Below the pieces are notes generated by a model that did not search any database, was not told the origin of the DNA, and saw nothing but the letters and a program-made list of their open reading frames with translations. This document shows, one piece after another, positions 27,825-35,982 of a stretch of DNA of 35,982 nucleotides; within the stretch, counting starts at the first letter, position 1; each line of letters begins with the position of its first letter. Made by a program: the position numbers and the translations under genes. The DNA is from Helicobacteraceae bacterium. GTDB taxonomy: Bacteria > Campylobacterota > Campylobacteria > Campylobacterales > SZUA-545. The DNA lies in the NCBI GenBank assembly GCA_031273735.1, contig JAISRI010000094.1:1-35982 (forward strand), read 5' to 3'.

Positions 27825-28751
27825 TTAAGTCAAGCCCTCAAGCTGGAGCGAGCAATCGCTATAATTTTCGCCGCTCAAAATTAACGAGAAGTCTCTAAAA
27901 AATCCGTAAAGAACCAAAGCTGAAAACTTACCCGATCCGATCCACGCCGTAGGTCGCGCCCGTAAACGCGATAAAACGGCAAGCACAACGTCAAAATTAT
28001 TAGTCTTGATAAGCACGTCGATTTCGGCGCGTTTTGCAAACTTTCTGACTTTTAATATCGTGTTCCCGTTCGCGTCAGTTTCTTTGACGCTGTAATCAAT
28101 AATCCCTATATTAGGCGATATTTTTGTCTCGCCTATATCCATAAGCGATCCGACCGCTATACGTCCAATTTTCGCGCCGTTATCTTTCAACGCCGTAATC
28201 CTTATACGCATATTATAATCGTTAGTCGGAAATTCGACGAAAACATCTTGCGATCCCGTTTCCTCGATCAACTCTGGATAAAAATAATCATACCACCCGC
28301 TTGTAGGATTATAAATTAAACCCGTATAAAAAACCTCTTTGCTAAAAATAATATCGTCGCTATCGCCTATGCGCATTTCGATTAAAACGTCGCTTTCCAT
28401 TTGCCCTAAAAACACGGCGCTAACTCTATGCGCTAAAACCTCCACGTATTCGTTTTGTTCTAAAAACCCTTGTGTTGTAGCCGTATTATCAAACGCTTTA
28501 TAATTATCGGGCGCGCCTAAATTGATCCACCCTAGCGGATCGGTAGCGGGATCGCTAGTCGTATTATTTCCCGCCGCCTCGAAAATATAATCTATGTTTG
28601 GTATATCGATCGATAGATGATCGCTTGGGACGCTTCTTATCACTTTATCGCCCGCCGCGTAAGTCGTATTTATATCCCACGCGGGATAGTTTTCGCTATC
28701 GCTAAATCCATTTGTTCCGATCGTCATTTTTATCGGTAATAATACTCTCAC
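27825..28751 (-). CDS. tail protein with carbohydrate-binding-like module (distal tail candidate)
   Basis: 308 residues. Near the N-terminus YPAWDINTTYAAGDKVIR is a ChtBD3-like W...Y-x-x-GD motif followed by FEAAGNNTTSDP, as in modules that bind chitin-like glycans. The rest is beta-rich. The C-terminal third (SPNIGIIDYSVKETDANGN ... GFFRDFSLILSG) could be a distal-tail-like barrel. Its GTG start overlaps the tape measure stop (GTGA), the place of tail-tip genes. I do not recognise the exact family. Confidence 0.55.
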   Translation of the reverse strand: MRVLLPIKMTIGTNGFSDSENYPAWDINTTYAAGDKVIRSVPSDHLSIDIPNIDYIFEAAGNNTTSDPATDPLGWINLGAPDNYKAFDNTATTQGFLEQNEYVEVLAHRVSAVFLGQMESDVLIEMRIGDSDDIIFSKEVFYTGLIYNPTSGWYDYFYPELIEETGSQDVFVEFPTNDYNMRIRITALKDNGAKIGRIAVGSLMDIGETKISPNIGIIDYSVKETDANGNTILKVRKFAKRAEIDVLIKTNNFDVVLAVLSRLRARPTAWIGSGKFSALVLYGFFRDFSLILSGENYSDCSLQLEGLT

Positions 28752-31700
28752 GCGCTCGCCCCCTCTAATTCCGATCTTTCTTGCGATCGCCGCGCTAAAA
28801 CCAACTCTTTAAGCATTTGATATTGTAGATCGTTTGATTTGTCTAACTTACTATCGATCGTCCGTTCCAACATCTCTAACAGATAAGCCGATTGCGTATC
28901 GCCTAATTCCGCTAAATCATTAAGGTTATTTAAATAATCTATATCGCTTTGATCGTCGCCATATTTCAACGTCGCTAAAGCCTCTATTAAGTCGTTAATC
29001 TCGTCGCTCGTTTTCGCGCCGCTGGCTAACGCTAGGGCGCGTTTTGTCGCGTCGGATACGCCGCTAAAACCTATCTGATCCAACGATAGCGCGGGAGTTA
29101 GCGCGGCGATCAGATCGTTAATGGTTTGATTGGTAGCTAAATCCGCGTTATCGCCAACTATGCGGACGCTTAATATATCCGCGCTTAAATCCATAGCGTC
29201 GGCGTATTGATTTAACGACGCGGCAAGGGCGTTTTTTAACTCCTCGTCATACGCGCCCGCCGCGTCCTGCAAGCCTTGCGCGGCGTTGATATAGCTATCC
29301 CACAAGCTAGCGATCTGATCGCTCGTTAAATCGCCCTTTAGCGAGCCGTCCGCGTTGTATAGTCCGTTTAGTCGATCCGCCGCTTGCGCATAATCGCGCT
29401 TCCACTGATCTTGATCTCGCTCTACGAGATCGCTCGCTAAATCCCGCGCTTGATTAGCTAATGTTTTTAAGTTATTTACAAAATCTCTTAAACTATTAGT
29501 CGCGCTTTCGATCGCGCTATCCGTCTGTTCTAACCACTCGACAAAACTCGCTTCGCTCTTAATTCTTTCTAGCTCCGCGTTCGCTAGCGTTTTAATTGCT
29601 TCTACATATTGTTCTGCGGCGAGTTTTAACTCGTCGAACATAGCGGTGATTTCCTCGACGTTTGCATTTGCGCCAAGCGCCGCGATTAGCTCCTCTAGCA
29701 TTTCGCCGTTTAATATCTTATTAAGATTTTTCGGATCGAACATACCATTTAATAACTCTTGATATTTAGCGATCTCGCCCTCTAATAACGATATATCCAA
29801 ACTTAATTCGGGAATACCTATATTATAAGCGCCGTCTTTTTCCCCGATCAGATCTTTAAGTATGTTATCAAGCATACCGCCGCTTTTGCCTTCGCCGCTT
29901 TGTTGTTTTTTAAGCGCGTCAAGTTTAGCTTGCGCCGCGTCCATCGCCTTTTTTATTTCGTCATATACTCCAAACGGCAAATCTAATAATTCTCTATTAC
30001 CTTCCGCAATTTCGCTTTTTAATCGTTCTATTTCGGCTTTTGTATCTTTAATTGCTGGGTGTTGTTCTTCGTTTAATCCCCACGCAAACATAAACTCTAA
30101 ATGCGCTTCTAGTTCTTTAATTCTTTGTTCGTTGGCGGGTATTTTTGCGCGGTAAGCTAATATCCGATTATTGATCGCTTCGACGCTTTTATTCGCCGCG
30201 TCTAAATAACTTAAGTAATAATCTTTCGCGGCGTTAAAATTATCTTTTGCCGTATCAAGATCGTATTGCGCCATATTAACGCCCGTTATACTCGCGACAA
30301 AACGATCTACTTCCGCAAAAATAGAGTATACGCCGTTCATCGCTTCGGCGAATTTTTTAATTCCTTCGGCGGTTAAATTGCCGTAATTATCGCCGCCAAA
30401 TTGTTTCAAAAATCCCACCATTTGCGCCTGCGCCATCGTCATCTGCGCGTAGATATAAGTGGTTTTTTTCTTAGTGCCAAATAACGTTTTTTTGCTAGAT
30501 TTTTCTATACCTACCAAAATGTTATATTGCTCTTGATCGTCGTAGTATCGCGCCATCAAGGCTTGCATTTGGTTTTCGATCATATCGCTATAGACTTTTG
30601 TCGATTTATCGACGTTTATTTCTATCGTCCGCAAAGCCTCGTTAAAACCCTTGATTTTTTTAACGTGTCCCGTTGAAAAAAATCCCGCTATCCCGCCCAC
30701 TATAGCGCCAATAATAGCGCCTATCGCCGTGCCTATCCCTGGTTCAACGTATGTCCCTATCATAGCGCCCGTCGTAGCGCCGTATCCTATACCCATTTGC
30801 GGCTTTTGATCGTGCCAACCCGTAGCCGCCGCGTCGACGTAATTTGTCGCGTTTATCGCCATAGCGAGCGCGATATTTTTTCGACGTAAATAATAAAACA
30901 TTTCGCGGAATGCGGCGGTAGCTTGCGCGGTATTATCCGCGATCTCTTGTAATATATCTCGCGTCTCGGTTTTCGTCCATTCTGCCGTCGCTAAACTAGC
31001 GACTGCGGCGAGCGCCATTCCCGCGCCCATCGCTCCCGCTCCCGCTTGTATATTAGACCAATTTATATCGCCGCCGCTAAGCGCGTTTGATAACTCTTTT
31101 GATAGCGTTTGGCTAAATTGTTGCGCGAAAACGTCCGATAGCGATTGCGCAAAATCCCCCGCGAAACTCTTAAAATTAAATTTGCCGTTTTGAAACGAGT
31201 TTTGAATACCTTTTGTTATCGCGGCGGCTATTGTGTCCGCTATATCTTTTTGCAAGTCGTTCGGGATAATTTCGTCCGCTTTTAACTTCCTTTGTTCGCT
31301 TAATAATTCTTTAGTTTTTTCAAGTTCCGCGATCCGCGTTATATCGCTATCGGGATTTAGCGCGGCGATCTGTTTTTCTATATTTAAGATTTCCGTATCA
31401 TATGCTAAGATTTGTTTTTTTCTGTTGGCTTCCTCTTCCGTAATTTCGCCGCGTAAAATCGCATTGTCTAGCGCGAGATTTTCGATCTTTTCTAACGCGG
31501 TATTAGCGCGGATAAACTCGTCTATAATCTTTTGCGTTTCCTCGCGTTTTATTTTTACGAGTTCGATATTTTCCATCTCGTTTATTTTTTCGATTATGTC
31601 CGCGAGCGTAGCGGTATCTTTAACTAATTCAACCGCGTTCATTTTCATCTCGACAAATTGCGCTATGATCTGATCGCTTTGATTTTCAAACGTCTTAATA

Positions 31701-33424
31701 TATTGATCTTTTATCTTTTTTTGAAAACTTACAAACTCTTTATTAGCCGCGTCGTTTATCTTTTTTAACTCCGCGCTTTGTATTTCGTCGACTAGCTTCC
31801 ACGCTTGTTTATATTCCTCGCTATCGGGCGCGATTTTAGCGGTTATATCCGATCGCATTTGCGCGATTTTAGCGTTTAATTTTTCAACGTCGCTTAATAA
31901 TAGTTTATCGCGTTCCGCTTGATATTTTTCAACCAAGCTCAACGCCTCGTCGGCGTTAAATAGTTTTGGAGTTTCAACGCCGTTCGCTTTAGCTTCTAAT
32001 CTGCTTAATCCCTCGTCGATCTCTTTAATTTTTTTAAGATATTCATCGGCTTCGCGGGTTAAATCATCGACTTTTGATTGCTTTTCGATCCCGCTAGATC
32101 GTCCAAAACCAAAAAAGCCGCCGCCCGTCTGTTCCATCCTTATAGCTTCAAGGCGTTTTTCAAGCGCTTCTTGTTCGTATTGTTGTTTTAATAATAACAA
32201 ATTAGCTTTACTATATTCATTATTTTTTAATTTAATTTCGTCGAAAGTTTCCGCTAATTTTTCGCCTTCCGAGCTTGCAAACGCAAAATAAGTCGCTATG
32301 CCCGCCAACCCCGCTATAATAGCGGTAAACGGGGTCGCCAAAAACGCGGCTTTAAATCCCGTCATAGCTCTGTTTAAGCCGTTCGTCGCTACGGCGGCGG
32401 CGGCGCTTAATTTACTCATTGTCGCTAATTCTATCGCATAAGCCGCCGATAATTTTCTTACTATTCCCATACCGCCCGCAAGGGCGATCGCGCTAACTTT
32501 ATAAACAGAAAATCCTGCGGCTGCCGAAGCGGCTACTACGCCGATTTTTTTAATCCCGTTGATTGTTTCTTGTATAGTTTCGCCGTTAGCTTTTAGAAAA
32601 TCTATAACGCTTTTTATCGCTTCTTTTGTCGTATCGATCGCGCCGCTTGTTTCAAGCGCCGTCGCGTATATCTTACCGATCTCCTCTTGTAGATCGCCCC
32701 AAAGATTTTCTTTTTGGCTTTGTTGCCCGCCGAAGGATTTTGCTATCGCTTCAGCCGCGCCCGCATAGCTATTTTTTAATTGATCTATTATGACTTTTTG
32801 CGCTTTAGCGGTATCGCCCGCGCCGATAAGATTTTTGATTAAATCTTTCTGCCCGTCGCTAAATTGCACGCCCGCGCGGCTTAATGCGCTCAACCCGCTA
32901 ACGGGATCGTTTAACGCCCGCCCTAGCATTTTTGTCGCGCTTATTAAATCGACTTCTAGGACTGTCGACAAGTCCGTCGCCGCCGTGATCGCGTCGTTAA
33001 AAATATCGCCCTTGATATTTCTAAAAGTTAATAACAAACTTTGCGCCGCGATAACAGCCTCGTCGCCAAAAGTCGTGATGTCTTGTATATGTCCCGCGAA
33101 ATCTTGTAACTCTTTACTACTAACGCCCGCCGCGCCGCCCGTAGCGGCTAAAACCGCGTTTAATTTCGCTACCGCTTTTTCTTGCGTAATATATGCATCG
33201 GTGTATTCTTTTGTGTAATTACTTATACCCTTTAATATATTAGTTATCCCAAGCAAACTTTGCGCTGTAAAAGCGGTTCTTTGCAAATACTTATCAAACT
33301 GCCCGACCATCGCTCCCGCGTCTTTTGCGGCGCGTTGCGTAGCCTCAAGCGAGGCGTTAAAAGTTTTTATCCCGCCCGTGTCGGCGCTCGCGCTTATATT
33401 GACTTTTATATTATTTTCCGCCAT
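28748..33424 (-). CDS. tail tape measure protein
   Basis: 1558 residues. The N-terminal 250 residues match the tape measure domain (ITNILKGISNYTKEYTDAYI, LQDFAGHIQDITTFGDEAVI, LSALSRAGVQFSDGQKDLI). Coiled coils follow. A glycine-zipper membrane segment near the middle (GYGATTGAMIGTYVEPGIGT and on to GGIAGFF) would insert in the host membrane. The C-terminal half is again helical. At about 0.15 nm per residue it predicts a tail of roughly 230 nm. It lies directly behind the portal and far upstream of the chaperone genes, which is not the usual order. Confidence 0.93.
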   Translation of the reverse strand: MAENNIKVNISASADTGGIKTFNASLEATQRAAKDAGAMVGQFDKYLQRTAFTAQSLLGITNILKGISNYTKEYTDAYITQEKAVAKLNAVLAATGGAAGVSSKELQDFAGHIQDITTFGDEAVIAAQSLLLTFRNIKGDIFNDAITAATDLSTVLEVDLISATKMLGRALNDPVSGLSALSRAGVQFSDGQKDLIKNLIGAGDTAKAQKVIIDQLKNSYAGAAEAIAKSFGGQQSQKENLWGDLQEEIGKIYATALETSGAIDTTKEAIKSVIDFLKANGETIQETINGIKKIGVVAASAAAGFSVYKVSAIALAGGMGIVRKLSAAYAIELATMSKLSAAAAVATNGLNRAMTGFKAAFLATPFTAIIAGLAGIATYFAFASSEGEKLAETFDEIKLKNNEYSKANLLLLKQQYEQEALEKRLEAIRMEQTGGGFFGFGRSSGIEKQSKVDDLTREADEYLKKIKEIDEGLSRLEAKANGVETPKLFNADEALSLVEKYQAERDKLLLSDVEKLNAKIAQMRSDITAKIAPDSEEYKQAWKLVDEIQSAELKKINDAANKEFVSFQKKIKDQYIKTFENQSDQIIAQFVEMKMNAVELVKDTATLADIIEKINEMENIELVKIKREETQKIIDEFIRANTALEKIENLALDNAILRGEITEEEANRKKQILAYDTEILNIEKQIAALNPDSDITRIAELEKTKELLSEQRKLKADEIIPNDLQKDIADTIAAAITKGIQNSFQNGKFNFKSFAGDFAQSLSDVFAQQFSQTLSKELSNALSGGDINWSNIQAGAGAMGAGMALAAVASLATAEWTKTETRDILQEIADNTAQATAAFREMFYYLRRKNIALAMAINATNYVDAAATGWHDQKPQMGIGYGATTGAMIGTYVEPGIGTAIGAIIGAIVGGIAGFFSTGHVKKIKGFNEALRTIEINVDKSTKVYSDMIENQMQALMARYYDDQEQYNILVGIEKSSKKTLFGTKKKTTYIYAQMTMAQAQMVGFLKQFGGDNYGNLTAEGIKKFAEAMNGVYSIFAEVDRFVASITGVNMAQYDLDTAKDNFNAAKDYYLSYLDAANKSVEAINNRILAYRAKIPANEQRIKELEAHLEFMFAWGLNEEQHPAIKDTKAEIERLKSEIAEGNRELLDLPFGVYDEIKKAMDAAQAKLDALKKQQSGEGKSGGMLDNILKDLIGEKDGAYNIGIPELSLDISLLEGEIAKYQELLNGMFDPKNLNKILNGEMLEELIAALGANANVEEITAMFDELKLAAEQYVEAIKTLANAELERIKSEASFVEWLEQTDSAIESATNSLRDFVNNLKTLANQARDLASDLVERDQDQWKRDYAQAADRLNGLYNADGSLKGDLTSDQIASLWDSYINAAQGLQDAAGAYDEELKNALAASLNQYADAMDLSADILSVRIVGDNADLATNQTINDLIAALTPALSLDQIGFSGVSDATKRALALASGAKTSDEINDLIEALATLKYGDDQSDIDYLNNLNDLAELGDTQSAYLLEMLERTIDSKLDKSNDLQYQMLKELVLARRSQERSELEGASA

Positions 33425-33448
33425 AATATGCCCTAAAAAGGATTAAAA

Positions 33449-33541
33449 ATGGAAGGGATACTAGCGGCTTGTTTTGTGATTGTTTTGTGGCTTTTAACCC
33501 GCAAAAGCAAGCGCAAATACCCAAATTGGGATCAACCCTAA
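33449..33541 (+). CDS. 30-residue membrane peptide on the opposite strand (moron-like)
   Basis: MEGILAACFVIVLWLLTRKS, then KRKYPNWDQP. AAAAAGGATT stands before the ATG, the same style of site used by the other genes. A hydrophobic helix covers residues 3-16 and is followed by a strong positive cluster. It fills the only gap in the late operon, on the opposite strand, and its stop overlaps the portal stop. It may be expressed from the lysogen or be antisense to the late mRNA. Confidence 0.5.
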   Translation: MEGILAACFVIVLWLLTRKSKRKYPNWDQP

Positions 33542-34965
33542 TCATCGCCGCCCTTTTCAGTTATTAAGTCGTTTTCGATCGTTATGCCGTGCTTTTCTCT
33601 TAGCGATTTTTCCGCCGCTAACTGCTCGTAGATCTCCTCAATATCCAACCCGCCTTCACTCGCTACTTGCGATCCCGTTTTTAATCCCGCGCCGATAGCG
33701 GCGATCGCGCTGTTAGTATCTTTTAACGGATCGACCCACTGCCAGCCGCGCCCTAGCCAAACCACGTCGCAAAACTTATCAAACTTGATATATGGTAGAT
33801 TAAGATTTTTTTGCAAAAGTTGCAAGTCCAGCCACGCCTCAAAAATCTTTTGATGGAATTGATCGGCGAACCAACTTTGCAAAACGCGCCACTGATCGCG
33901 CTCCTCTAAAACTCCCTGCCTAATAGAGCTATAATTTACGCCCTCAAGATCGCCGCTTAAAACGCTATAACTAACGTTTAATCCGCTCGCGATCCCTCTT
34001 AATATACTTTTAACAAAAGCCTCGTAAGAAGTATTAGGGTGGTCAAAGTCCGCCGTCTTAAAATCCCATCCCGCTGGTAGTTGTTCTAAAATGCCCGGCT
34101 CGACTTCCGTTAATATATTGCCCGCCGCGTCCGTTCCGTCGCCGCCGTTATAAGTAGTTTCTAGCGCGTCCGCGCTTTGCGTATAAAAACCCATTTTAGA
34201 CGCGCCGATCCGCGCCGCTATTAGCTCCGCCTCCTCGTATCCCGCTAAAATGTTAATCCTATTCATCACGTTCGCGCACCAACTCGCCCCCCTAGCTTGC
34301 GCGGCGCGATCGCGCTTAAATATATGCAAAATAGCGTCGGCTTCTATGCGTTCAATATCGGTTAAATCATTGCTACTTTTTGGGGGTTTTTTGTGCATAT
34401 AATAAGCGATGGGTTTGCCGTATTGATCGCGTTCAATTCCCATTATTATATTTTTATCCGCATTATTATAATTTACGGGACAAAAATCAGCCTCTAAAAT
34501 AGATATAGCAAAGCCGTATTTATTTTGATAACCTCTATGCAACCGCACAAAAATCTCGCCGTCGCGGGCGATAGAAGTTATAGCTAATCTTTCCAAATCC
34601 GCGAAGCTACCAATACCGCTCGCGTCGCAAACTCCCGCTTTAGCCCAACGCCACCACAAGTCGGCGATCGCCTTATTAGCGTAATTATCGCTAGAGCCGT
34701 CGGGGTTTTTAGATCGCGGCTGGATCATTATGCCGTTTTGACCTACGACGTTAGCGGCGATCATCGATAACCACTTAGAGATATACGGATTATTTAACGC
34801 GAGATCGCGGGCGCGCGATCTTAACGCGATAATATCGTTTTTAAGCGTTTCGTTTATATCTACTTTTTGCCCAAACCATCGCGCCGTAAATCGCGTTGAT
34901 TTAGCGGCTTCAAAGCCTCTTTTAGACGTTTTATTTTTTTTCAAAAACCAATTTATAAGTCCCAA
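33538..34965 (-). CDS. portal protein (lambda family)
   Basis: 475 residues. LRSRARDLALNNPYISKWLSMIAANVVGQNG and DLERLAITSIARDGEIFVRL are typical lambda-type portal segments, as are ILHIFKRDRAAQARGASW and the C-terminal region LSGDLEGVNYSSIRQG. It forms the dodecameric DNA channel at one capsid vertex and docks the terminase. It lies 31 bases after gpW in the usual W-B order, but its terminase partner is at the other end of the prophage. Confidence 0.93.
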   Translation of the reverse strand: MGLINWFLKKNKTSKRGFEAAKSTRFTARWFGQKVDINETLKNDIIALRSRARDLALNNPYISKWLSMIAANVVGQNGIMIQPRSKNPDGSSDNYANKAIADLWWRWAKAGVCDASGIGSFADLERLAITSIARDGEIFVRLHRGYQNKYGFAISILEADFCPVNYNNADKNIIMGIERDQYGKPIAYYMHKKPPKSSNDLTDIERIEADAILHIFKRDRAAQARGASWCANVMNRINILAGYEEAELIAARIGASKMGFYTQSADALETTYNGGDGTDAAGNILTEVEPGILEQLPAGWDFKTADFDHPNTSYEAFVKSILRGIASGLNVSYSVLSGDLEGVNYSSIRQGVLEERDQWRVLQSWFADQFHQKIFEAWLDLQLLQKNLNLPYIKFDKFCDVVWLGRGWQWVDPLKDTNSAIAAIGAGLKTGSQVASEGGLDIEEIYEQLAAEKSLREKHGITIENDLITEKGGDD

Positions 34966-34996
34966 AATCCGATCCCTTTATTTTTTTGCGTTTTGC

Positions 34997-35227
34997 TTAA
35001 AAATACGCCTTGATTTTTCGCCCGCTGGCTTTGCCGTCGGCTTTTGCCGCTAGTAGCTCCGCTTCGGCGATTTCGCGCCGTAGTTGGGCGCGTAGCTTAA
35101 GCAGATCGGCGATCGGGGTTTTGGTTACGCTTTGCCCGTTAGGCAGAGTGTAAGCGCTTATATCGTCGGTTATTCTGCCTTCGATCGTCGCGTCGATCGC
35201 GTCTAGTAATTCTTGTTTCGTAGCCAT
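34997..35227 (-). CDS. head-tail joining protein gpW
   Basis: 76 residues, MATKQELLDAIDATIEGRIT, then TLPNGQSVTKTPIADLLKLRAQLRREI. The short helix-hairpin-helix plan and position just before the portal match lambda gpW (about 68 residues). It seals the portal after packaging. It is the first gene of the late block; an AAGGAAAAAAA site precedes the ATG. Confidence 0.75.
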   Translation of the reverse strand: MATKQELLDAIDATIEGRITDDISAYTLPNGQSVTKTPIADLLKLRAQLRREIAEAELLAAKADGKASGRKIKAYF

Positions 35228-35250
35228 TTTTTTCCTTCTCTGACCACGTA

Positions 35251-35256
35251 ATTATA
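35251..35256 (-). promoter_or_regulatory. late promoter -10 box candidate
   Basis: TATAAT on the minus strand 24 bases before gpW, with no consensus -35. ACGT words flank it symmetrically (35247-35250 and 35258-35261). This could be an activator-dependent late promoter for the structural operon. After circularisation, transcription from the terminase side could also reach this point. Confidence 0.45.
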
Positions 35257-35275
35257 ACACGTTTTTGGGGTTTTC

Positions 35276-35301
35276 TTATTAGGATTTTATTAGGACGAGA
35301 T
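35276..35301 (+). repeat. 26-base direct repeat, right copy (arm-type or att site)
   Basis: Matches the left copy (309-334) at 22 of 26 positions; the four differences are consecutive (TTTT against CGGG). The shared ATTAGGACGAGAT is exact. Same orientation as the left copy. Confidence 0.55.
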
Positions 35302-35322
35302 TTTTTTTATAAGTTTTTTTTA

Positions 35323-35394
35323 TAGCCAACGCGCCCTTTCTATGACTGCATTTGTTAGGCTTTTACAAAAATTAAATATAAATTATAGCTTATA
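35323..35394. other. candidate attR words (outer direct repeats)
   Basis: TAGCCAACGCG (35323-35333) and TTATAGCTTATA (35383-35394) repeat the left-end words at 136-146 and 178-189 in order and orientation. If one of these is the core, the prophage spans about 136-35333 or 178-35394. Confidence 0.3.
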
Positions 35395-35545
35395 GGTTTA
35401 TCGCCGTCTTTACGCTTGCCCAAAACGCTTCCGATCGCGCTATAGCGGCTTATAAAAGCGACAATTTTCAATCGCTATCAAAGAAAACCAATCCCAGCGC
35501 ATTCTTAAACCCGCCTTTAACGTAACAAAACCTACAAACGCCTTC

Positions 35546-35600
35546 ATTCCCGCGAAGCGCTTGCTCCGTAGGAACGCCCAGCGCGGAGGAAAGCGGGAAT
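35546..35600. repeat. host REP-like element 1
   Basis: ATTCCCGC (35546-35553) pairs with GCGGGAAT (35593-35600) around an imperfect inner hairpin. This is the classic ATTCCCGC...GCGGGAATCCAAA dispersed repeat of many Gram-negative chromosomes and marks host DNA outside the phage. Confidence 0.7.
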
Positions 35601-35723
35601 CCAAACCAAAACTTACGGCATTTAAGTAAGCGATCGGATTATGATAATACAAAATACGCGCGGCTTCCTCCGCGCCTTGCGCTCTTCCGTAGCGCTACGA
35701 AGCGGGCGTTATGCCATATTTGG

Positions 35724-35767
35724 ATTCCCGCGATGGCTGGGGACAGCCATCGCTCCGTCGCGGGAAT
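35724..35767. repeat. host REP-like element 2
   Basis: ATTCCCGCG (35724-35732) and CGCGGGAAT (35759-35767) enclose a perfect hairpin GCGATGGCTG/CAGCCATCGC. It is inverted relative to element 1 about 125 bases away, a REP pair. Confidence 0.75.
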
Positions 35768-35862
35768 GAGCAAGAGGACGCTAGAATGACGGAGAGAAAA
35801 CGGGAACGACGAAAAAATTGCAAAAAACGACTAAAATCAAAACAAAGAACGGAAAGCAAAAA

Positions 35863-35982
35863 GTGGACGCAAAGTTTATATCGATCGTCGTTAAATTAGC
35901 GGCGGATCGCGGTAAAGATACTTTGCTTGACGCGGCGCAAGTAAAAACTCTTTTAAGCGACTACGCGCAACAAGACTTTGAA
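35863..35982 (+). CDS. host protein, N-terminal fragment
   Basis: 40 codons reach the edge of the window: MDAKFISIVVKLAADRGKDT, then LLDAAQVKTLLSDYAQQDFE. The pattern FxxIVxKLxxxxGKxxLxDxxxxKxLLxDYxxxxF recurs at the N-terminus of some regulatory or TPR-containing bacterial proteins, but I cannot name this one. The start is GTG 35863; a TTG at 35818 is possible. The bases encoding DTLLD match 14 bases of the repeat-array interval at 17629-17642. Confidence 0.6.
   Translation, partial: MDAKFISIVVKLAADRGKDTLLDAAQVKTLLSDYAQQDFE

Larger units (their letters stand above)
35302..35862. other. right prophage junction and host intergenic region
   Basis: No gene that I would support. It holds the candidate attR words, two host REP-like elements in opposite orientation and GC/AT-mixed spacer. 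Short reading frames here cross the repeats and look like chance. Confidence 0.6.

Noticed and set aside
32559..33218. Plus-strand frames opposite the tape measure gene
   Set aside because: Antisense shadows of the helical tape measure sequence, without start signals.
35440..35899. Two short frames in the right flank
   Set aside because: They cross REP-like hairpins, have no ribosome sites and unusual composition.

Overview
The window is one nearly complete temperate phage genome (prophage) between two host genes. On the left edge is the start of a host succinyl-CoA synthetase beta gene (sucC, positions 1-64, minus strand). On the right edge is the start of another host gene (35863 onward, plus strand). 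The phage is a tailed siphovirus-like phage of a Gram-negative host: it has an HK97-type capsid, a lambda-type portal, a long tape measure and an Rz/Rz1-like spanin pair. The AT-leaning, Lys/Asn/Ile-rich coding style and TTG/GTG starts would fit Campylobacterota, but this is a weak inference. The palindrome GCGATCGC is strikingly frequent throughout.

Layout. (1) 65-1559: left phage end with decamer repeats, a candidate attachment or arm-site repeat, and a tyrosine integrase reading inward. (2) 1540-4768, minus strand: terminase large and small subunits and a minor-tail-like protein. (3) 4855-13617, minus strand: a long, tightly packed early operon with a putative replication initiator, a PD-(D/E)XK nuclease-like protein, a C5 cytosine methyltransferase, an ASCH-like protein, an excisionase-like HTH protein, many tiny proteins, an antirepressor and a CI-type HTH protein. 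(4) 13618-14672: divergent control region with two palindromic operators, then a second CI-type HTH repressor and a membrane-anchored lysogeny protein on the plus strand. (5) 14673-17823: an accessory island (below). (6) 17824-22450, minus strand: adenine methyltransferase, lysozyme, spanins, holin candidates, a glycosyltransferase and a fibre-assembly-like protein. (7) 22447-35227, minus strand: structural genes, with fibre, tail chaperones (programmed -1 frameshift), tail tube, head-tail connectors, protease-capsid fusion, tail protein, tape measure, portal and gpW.

In the circular phage genome the integrase and attachment site lie between terL and gpW/portal, so integration splits the packaging/structural block. 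The tape measure lies between portal and capsid, which is not the usual order.

The part most worth attention is 14.7-17.7 kb. Two arrays of hairpin repeats face each other. Each unit is a GC-rich stem, often with a TTCG or GNRA loop, followed by AGGATTGAAAC, which is the layout of type I-C CRISPR repeats. The stems differ from unit to unit but stay paired, and each array ends in an intrinsic terminator. Between them lie two leftward operons driven by near-identical promoter-operators, one of which encodes an Aca2-like regulator. No cas gene is present. I read this as a candidate anti-CRISPR locus in which protein Acr candidates and RNA decoys (Racr-like repeats) may be combined. The repeat, promoter and terminator structures are visible in the sequence; the anti-CRISPR function is inference.
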